From contig CBFFRQ010000147.1 of assembly GCA_965644315.1 (NCBI GenBank), positions 1 to 62,892 on the forward strand: a stretch of 62,892 nt of DNA, given 5' to 3'. The notes beneath the pieces were generated by a model. It did no database searches. It was given only the letters and a program-made list of their open reading frames with translations, and was not told where the DNA came from. Made by a program: the position numbers and the translations under genes. This stretch comes from Caecitellus pseudoparvulus (lineage: Eukaryota; Bigyra: Bicosoecida). Of the stretch, positions 61,701-62,892 are shown one piece after another. The first letter of the stretch is position 1. The number at the start of each line of letters is the position of its first letter.

Positions 61701-62892
61701 GGGCTGGTGGGCGCCCCGGCCGCCTCCGCCTCGACACCACGGGGGCGGTCTTCGAGTTCTTCACGGCATTTAGCTAGAAGGAAGGCTACCTGTTCGTCGA
61801 GGCTGATGTTGTAGTCAAGCGCGGAAGTCCAATCGTACTTGGCAGTGGCTTTCGCGGTTTTCTTCGGTACAGTGGTACGTGAAGCAGCGTTTCCTTTCTT
61901 CGAAGGCCTCACCGACCTGTCGAGCTTGGAGCATTTGCTCGTTGAACTGTGCGGTATGGGTGAAACGCTTTGGGGCGGAGCTGTCGCTTCTGCGTTTGCG
62001 CTGGGAGTGGTCTGATGAGCCGAAGCAGGACATTGAGTGGTCAGATCGGCACGAGCAGTTGTGTCCAGTTCCTTTTTGCTTTCCGTGGGTGATGAAACGT
62101 CATGGCGGATATTTGCCGCCGCCCGTTTAGCAGTGTTTCCAGTGTGTTGCCCGCCTTGCTTCCGGTGCAGGGTCTCCTTGACACTTTGTGTACTGGTTGG
62201 GGTATGTTTGCCACCCGCATTTGGCAATGAAATGCTATGAGTGGTGGTTGCTGCCTTTCCAGCTGAGAGCCCAGGGATGTAAGCTTGACTTGTGCTGGGT
62301 GTGCTCCCTTTTCCTGCGTGTGGCGTTTTCACCCTGGATGTTGGGAGATCGCTTTGAGGGGGAACAGAGATATCTGTTTGCAAGATCTCCTCCCAGGAAG
62401 GGTGTATCACTCTTGGCCCTTTCCGTTTGTCGGGTGCGGAGTGAGGTGCATGATCTTGCCGTGTGTCTGTGCAGTCTTTTACCTTTCCCATATTTCGCTT
62501 CCCTTGTTCGAATGCACGTGCACTTCTCCTTCCACGCCGCCCTCGCTTTGTTGTCTTTGTGCGAGGGTGCCGTGTGTTTCCCCCCGTTTCGCCTGATGGT
62601 GAACGTCTTTGTGCTGTGTCCGTCTGATCAGCATCTACTGATCTGTCGTGGCTGTCAACACCCGTCAGGCAGGGTTCCGCTGTTGGTGTGGGGGATGGCA
62701 GGCCCTTCGCCTGATTCTTTGCAGGTGCAGCAGAGCCTGGTGTGGGTTTTGCTGCCACTGTGCTGCCTGAGGCTCTCCTCTCACCACAACGGTTGGAATG
62801 GGGTGCCGTGCTGCACGTGTGGGGCAGCGTTTCGCTCTCTTCTTCCCCCGTTGCAGGTGCCACAGAGACTGTGCCCGGCTGAGCTGCCCCCG
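52706..62892 (-). mobile_element. LINE (non-LTR retrotransposon), APE type, 5' end outside window
   Basis: A single minus-strand frame encodes an APE-type endonuclease followed by a reverse transcriptase and a C-terminal zinc knuckle, the order of APE-bearing LINEs. Long terminal repeats and integrase are absent. The 3' end lies left of the stop at 52706; no poly-A tail or target-site duplication was identified, so the 3' boundary is open. The frame reaches the right edge of the window, so the element's 5' end is missing. There is no internal stop, so the copy looks recent. Confidence 0.85.
52706..62892 (-). CDS. LINE polyprotein: basic N-terminus, 47-aa repeats, cysteine protease-like, APE, RT, zinc knuckle
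   Basis: The frame is open from the right edge and counted here from a GTG at 62863 (residue 1); the first ATG comes about 125 codons later and the true start may be upstream. About 1-373 is Ser/Thr/Lys-rich and disordered. Residues 375-1234 are a 47-aa minisatellite. About 1440-1610 resembles a papain-fold cysteine protease: GSSCGQAVLQTLL (Cys1458), GHVATLVFDH (His1584) and IIDPD (Asp1601). The endonuclease has ATWNTW (Asn1809), VTEPGG, VVGVYMP, LGDFNC (Asp1990) and LSDHALVHC (His2089). The reverse transcriptase has FIDFRKAFDSVDH (about 2535), GVAQGSVLSPLLF and YADD (2650-2653). A CCHC knuckle (Cys3120, Cys3123, His3137, Cys3142) lies near the end. It performs target-primed reverse transcription. 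No restriction-like endonuclease was seen. Confidence 0.9.
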   Translation of the reverse strand, partial: GAAQPGTVSVAPATGEEESETLPHTCSTAPHSNRCGERRASGSTVAAKPTPGSAAPAKNQAKGLPSPTPTAEPCLTGVDSHDRSVDADQTDTAQRRSPSGETGGNTRHPRTKTTKRGRRGRRSARAFEQGKRNMGKVKDCTDTRQDHAPHSAPDKRKGPRVIHPSWEEILQTDISVPPQSDLPTSRVKTPHAGKGSTPSTSQAYIPGLSAGKAATTTHSISLPNAGGKHTPTSTQSVKETLHRKQGGQHTGNTAKRAAANIRHDVSSPTESKKELDTTARADLTTQCPASAHQTTPSANAEATAPPQSVSPIPHSSTSKCSKLDRSVRPSKKGNAASRTTVPKKTAKATAKYDWTSALDYNISLDEQVAFLLAKCREELEDRPRGVEAEAAGAPTSPALPAEGRRGGTGGQAPAEVEVITTHPGRDRRHPRGVEAEAAGAPTSPALPAEGRRGGTGGQAPAEVEVITTHPGRNRRHTRGVEAEAAGAPTSPALPAEGRRGGTGGQAPAEVEVTTTHPGRNRRHPRGVEAEAAGAPTSPALPAEGRRGGTGGQAPAEVEVTTTHPGRDRRHTRGVEAEAAGAPTSPALPAEGRRGGTGGQAPAEVEVITTHPGRNRRHPRGVEAEAAGAPTSPALPAEGRRGGTGGQAPAEVEVTTTHPGRNRRHPRGVEAEAAGAPTSPALPAEGRRGGTGGQAPAEVEVITTHPGRDRRHTRGVEAEAAGAPTSPALPAEGRRGGTGGQAPAEVEVITTHPGRNRRHTRGVEAEAAGAPTSPALPAEGRRGGTGGQAPAEVEVITTHPDRNRRHTRGVEAEAAGAPTSPALPAEGRRGGTGGQVPAEVEVITTHPGRNRRHTRGVEAEAAGAPTSPALPAEGRRGGTGGQAPAEVEVITTHPDRNRRHTRGVEAEAAGAPTSPALPAEGRRGGTGGQVPAEVEVITTHPGRDRRHTRGVEAEAAGAPTSPALPAEGRRGGTGGQVPAEVEVITTHPGRNRRHPRGVEAEAAGAPTSPALPAEGRRGGTGGQAPAEVEVTTTHPGRDRRHTRGVEAEAAGAPTSPALPAEGRRGGTGGQASAEVEVTTTHPGRNRRHTRGVEAEAAGAPTSPALPAEGRRGGTGGQAPAEVEVTTTHPGRDRRHTRGVEAEAAGAPTSPALPAEGRRGGTGGQAPAEVEVTTTHPGRNRRHTRGVEAEAAGAPTSPALPAEGRRGGTGGQAPAEVEVITTHPGRDRRHTRGVEAEAAGAPTSPIPPAKSTHGEEDVTDAAKAATHHPLAELGVERRDASLSPRGQQGQRGESATARIDHREGEPVTTLITDAEVSDVPTCGTLSPTTKWREDAATGDDDYLQAAHAAVVRASTAFLAATRDLESPIIDLEVSQDSLAPACAGAGEDAAAGPDETLPEIRHPGRTRDHAAWLRDHAGAAATGSRDLPRVLAQEHARTPTLDFRRTPKGHPLHALGLERTFVNATGSSCGQAVLQTLLQDTPNGSMWTTHFRHATILENALRIASCPGPVESMSSAAMSLSPSEAGDTLGPLMSAARAVHMASAHVGPDESWPPRMLLASLVLLVELTNESLALDDSKRAAFAVGLMKSKTDQGHVATLVFDHVNQCTTIIDPDTPDRASWVEVHGPLPETGEPPMPPCLEAMFTVYTCVPASHGREGMVDARLRLACALHGLLRRHPPCRRTWNEEDEMKRAGTPLFLHAHRTYVEAIPRSRRESLPSVVDSFPLWRRKMWQHTLGPWPHVTIQAAMGVVWSMRPASQAMDFVDVVGGHAAPGAATGVLGSTEVPRNSPEGAAGQPCGTWAEGGPVRTRPISVSLATWNTWKSHSMYPELVLSAVESVTPDTAALVLVVTEPGGVGMPSLAQHGMRSYRPPVQQDGGRSEVAMIVDDRLRPRFLPEQESQVDGRCLVVAEVDAVSPPLLVVGVYMPVLRPHSITRKHARVSPPEQGEDHRPGVPPSTGTRDMDVEQVDTGALPDRAEVWAGLELLASRYGPTHQLAFLGDFNCHPGTGGMQFWERMGWSCPGTPKKPASDVGSFDRWTHQHGLLPSPGSGNATHMKYGRCLDHICLSRPVYERAEHGRVVTTFSTGDARSPQDLLLSDHALVHCTVTLHGATAPPGRTRNTRRPVAPFEDPGVFQTSTRVTQYARHAGDRLAQSAKNTQGPRAGTPHIPPSLGHIGRVLHKAACAVFARGRSSRADHGLRPARRKRNQKVAEVRRLRRKLRRLRTHHLEEHPSGDSVARRRALAISSLEVSLRESTLRCRAAHNEVARAKADFKKETASRLRKHINMLAKEHPFTAHQLICRALGRRAGGLAPTGLALQAGQAVTEPAQVVKILHSQMRSVIAQPPSTDLDGLSAAHFEGLLPPISAGSDSGALGEPKIFNFEAVLRATKSLRKHRSSGLSELKAEHWAYAGPDVLRCLAETLQHLVKGDGLLPRELHHGKGVLLAKKGQTPGVASTYRLIVCRSPLSKLVNSVLAFRLEQAVQGLITPQQAGFSRGRGCHEHVFAMLEGPRTALRTATATCSRDIRPKNSPPLAVFAVFIDFRKAFDSVDHRALRVLLDHLPLDRTTRRLLVDFIENASVCIDTEHGMTEAIHATSGVAQGSVLSPLLFKIAVDLVSRALSLNHIPGEGTGEKPTLGVKLLHSKGDPVHTGPRFSHALYADDLGLVVDSADAVIRAITIVRRVGALLGLRVNASKSAIMIMRPTPRLAYRMSRLHVQIVSAKKRLAAESQALTVDGKRIPLTDEYEYLGTPLQAKLFIQHKTARRHAATTLSMAGHSSVAISAAEWLAPSAAHRLLRTSVVAAADYTLAITGKHSLMPNRMCDNAIGSVLDKSVFGFQLHPMRVQHGAVLAAAGIPLTHMRTMRSRIGFIVRTLKQAVVDSPAFKILMVSVWQGRTMVADVPDERVPSALLLEDVAASKHTFYGTGTPWAVRPLLELRLLGYHEGVFGVLAMAARWHDLSGNRDTTALHEEMRSLQKALKLPKNTAQNGPKLFVATSVPVASARFDKLVDFPATFTLRQRLDLLESYLFIARTQRTDMYRETMFLPAEYPGHSPRGEIGDKRVNPTLSPRPHHLDIRARTHAELHPIPSVPCSAWTACHPDRSWLPKVFMLQTQQLLHPGALLTPYIACPLCLDPEIRDAEFILDHILLDCPSVSLERLAFFREAAQNLLDCDEAAKSTAVPRRPTAEALRHPPLRYVTIPESLHTAVQAGCQLDTGTRISCQNTRALLKRLALCGQWPTGAPECADWDHATCAALTAPHMERLRVPVRNSTHLLDQDPVKAAEALEAFAGPLRQKLLPNSGGAADGKSFYWPHEVVAAPPGWTKVLKTCIRYCGAVFDHVVEAQLRGAGVERGQPAADLARRARYTAATPAAWTMPSHLAPGRGGAAEEQESE
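59162..61741 (-). repeat. 141-bp coding minisatellite, 18.3 copies, in the LINE
   Basis: Eighteen full units and one partial unit (59162-59203) of 141 bases lie in tandem, each encoding a 47-aa unit from RGVEAEAAGAPTSP to THPGRDRRHT. Variation is limited to a few sites: Ile/Thr before THP, Gly/Asp and Asp/Asn in HPGRDRRH, Pro/Thr at the end, and Ala/Val or Pro/Ser in QAPAEVE. The unit length is a multiple of three, so copy number can change without breaking the frame. The encoded segment is Ala/Gly/Pro/Arg-rich and probably disordered. Confidence 0.95.

Noticed and set aside
59093-61814. Two long plus-strand frames (894 and 884 codons) across the LINE minisatellite
   Set aside because: The 141-bp GC-rich unit is open in several frames. 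Only the minus-strand frame continues into endonuclease and reverse transcriptase, so these are shadows.

Overview
This window is nuclear DNA of a unicellular eukaryote (a protist; lineage not determined). The evidence is a 10,000-residue secreted and membrane-anchored cadherin-type protein, a WD/SPRY/EF-hand/membrane protein, GT-AG splice signals with polypyrimidine tracts, a non-LTR retrotransposon (LINE) with an APE-type endonuclease and a YADD reverse transcriptase, and a DNA transposon of apparent Plavaka/CMC type. No bacterial-style operons or ribosome binding sites are seen. The DNA is GC-rich with long intron-poor reading frames.

Layout. (1) About 1-6822: a DNA transposon with imperfect terminal inverted repeats, the left one reaching the window edge. 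It carries a large intronless transposase gene (2520-6086, +) and a divergent accessory gene (573-1889, -). (2) 7622-37624 (+): one uninterrupted frame for a 10,000-aa type I surface protein. It has a signal peptide, diverged beta-sandwich repeats, 23 near-identical 163-aa repeats, classical cadherin-like repeats, four copies of a 752-aa multidomain block, more cadherin-like repeats, a Pro/Thr/Ser stalk, a probable propeller-like domain, one transmembrane helix and a short basic tail. (3) About 38505-44606 (+): one long frame split by a single TGA, encoding a WD-like/SPRY/EF-hand/C-terminal membrane protein. (4) 45330-47640: remains of ankyrin-repeat genes full of stops and frameshifts. (5) 47812-50934: a divergent pair, a small lysine-rich hypothetical protein (-) and a multi-pass membrane protein (+) broken by a frameshift or a 52-bp intron. 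(6) 50935-52705: mostly non-coding, with an 87-bp direct repeat. (7) 52706 to the right edge (-): a LINE whose single frame of more than 3,380 codons encodes a disordered basic N-terminus, an 18.3-copy 47-aa minisatellite, a putative cysteine protease, an APE endonuclease, a reverse transcriptase and a C-terminal zinc knuckle.

The host genes look like surface or signalling genes rather than a pathway. The strongest signal is the repeat biology of the giant adhesin-like gene. Two nested arrays inside one frame are homogenised almost to identity, while the outermost units are visibly diverged relatives of the same domains. This records amplification, shuffling of silent variants and incomplete gene conversion. 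The two mobile elements flank the host genes and both have unusual coding content.
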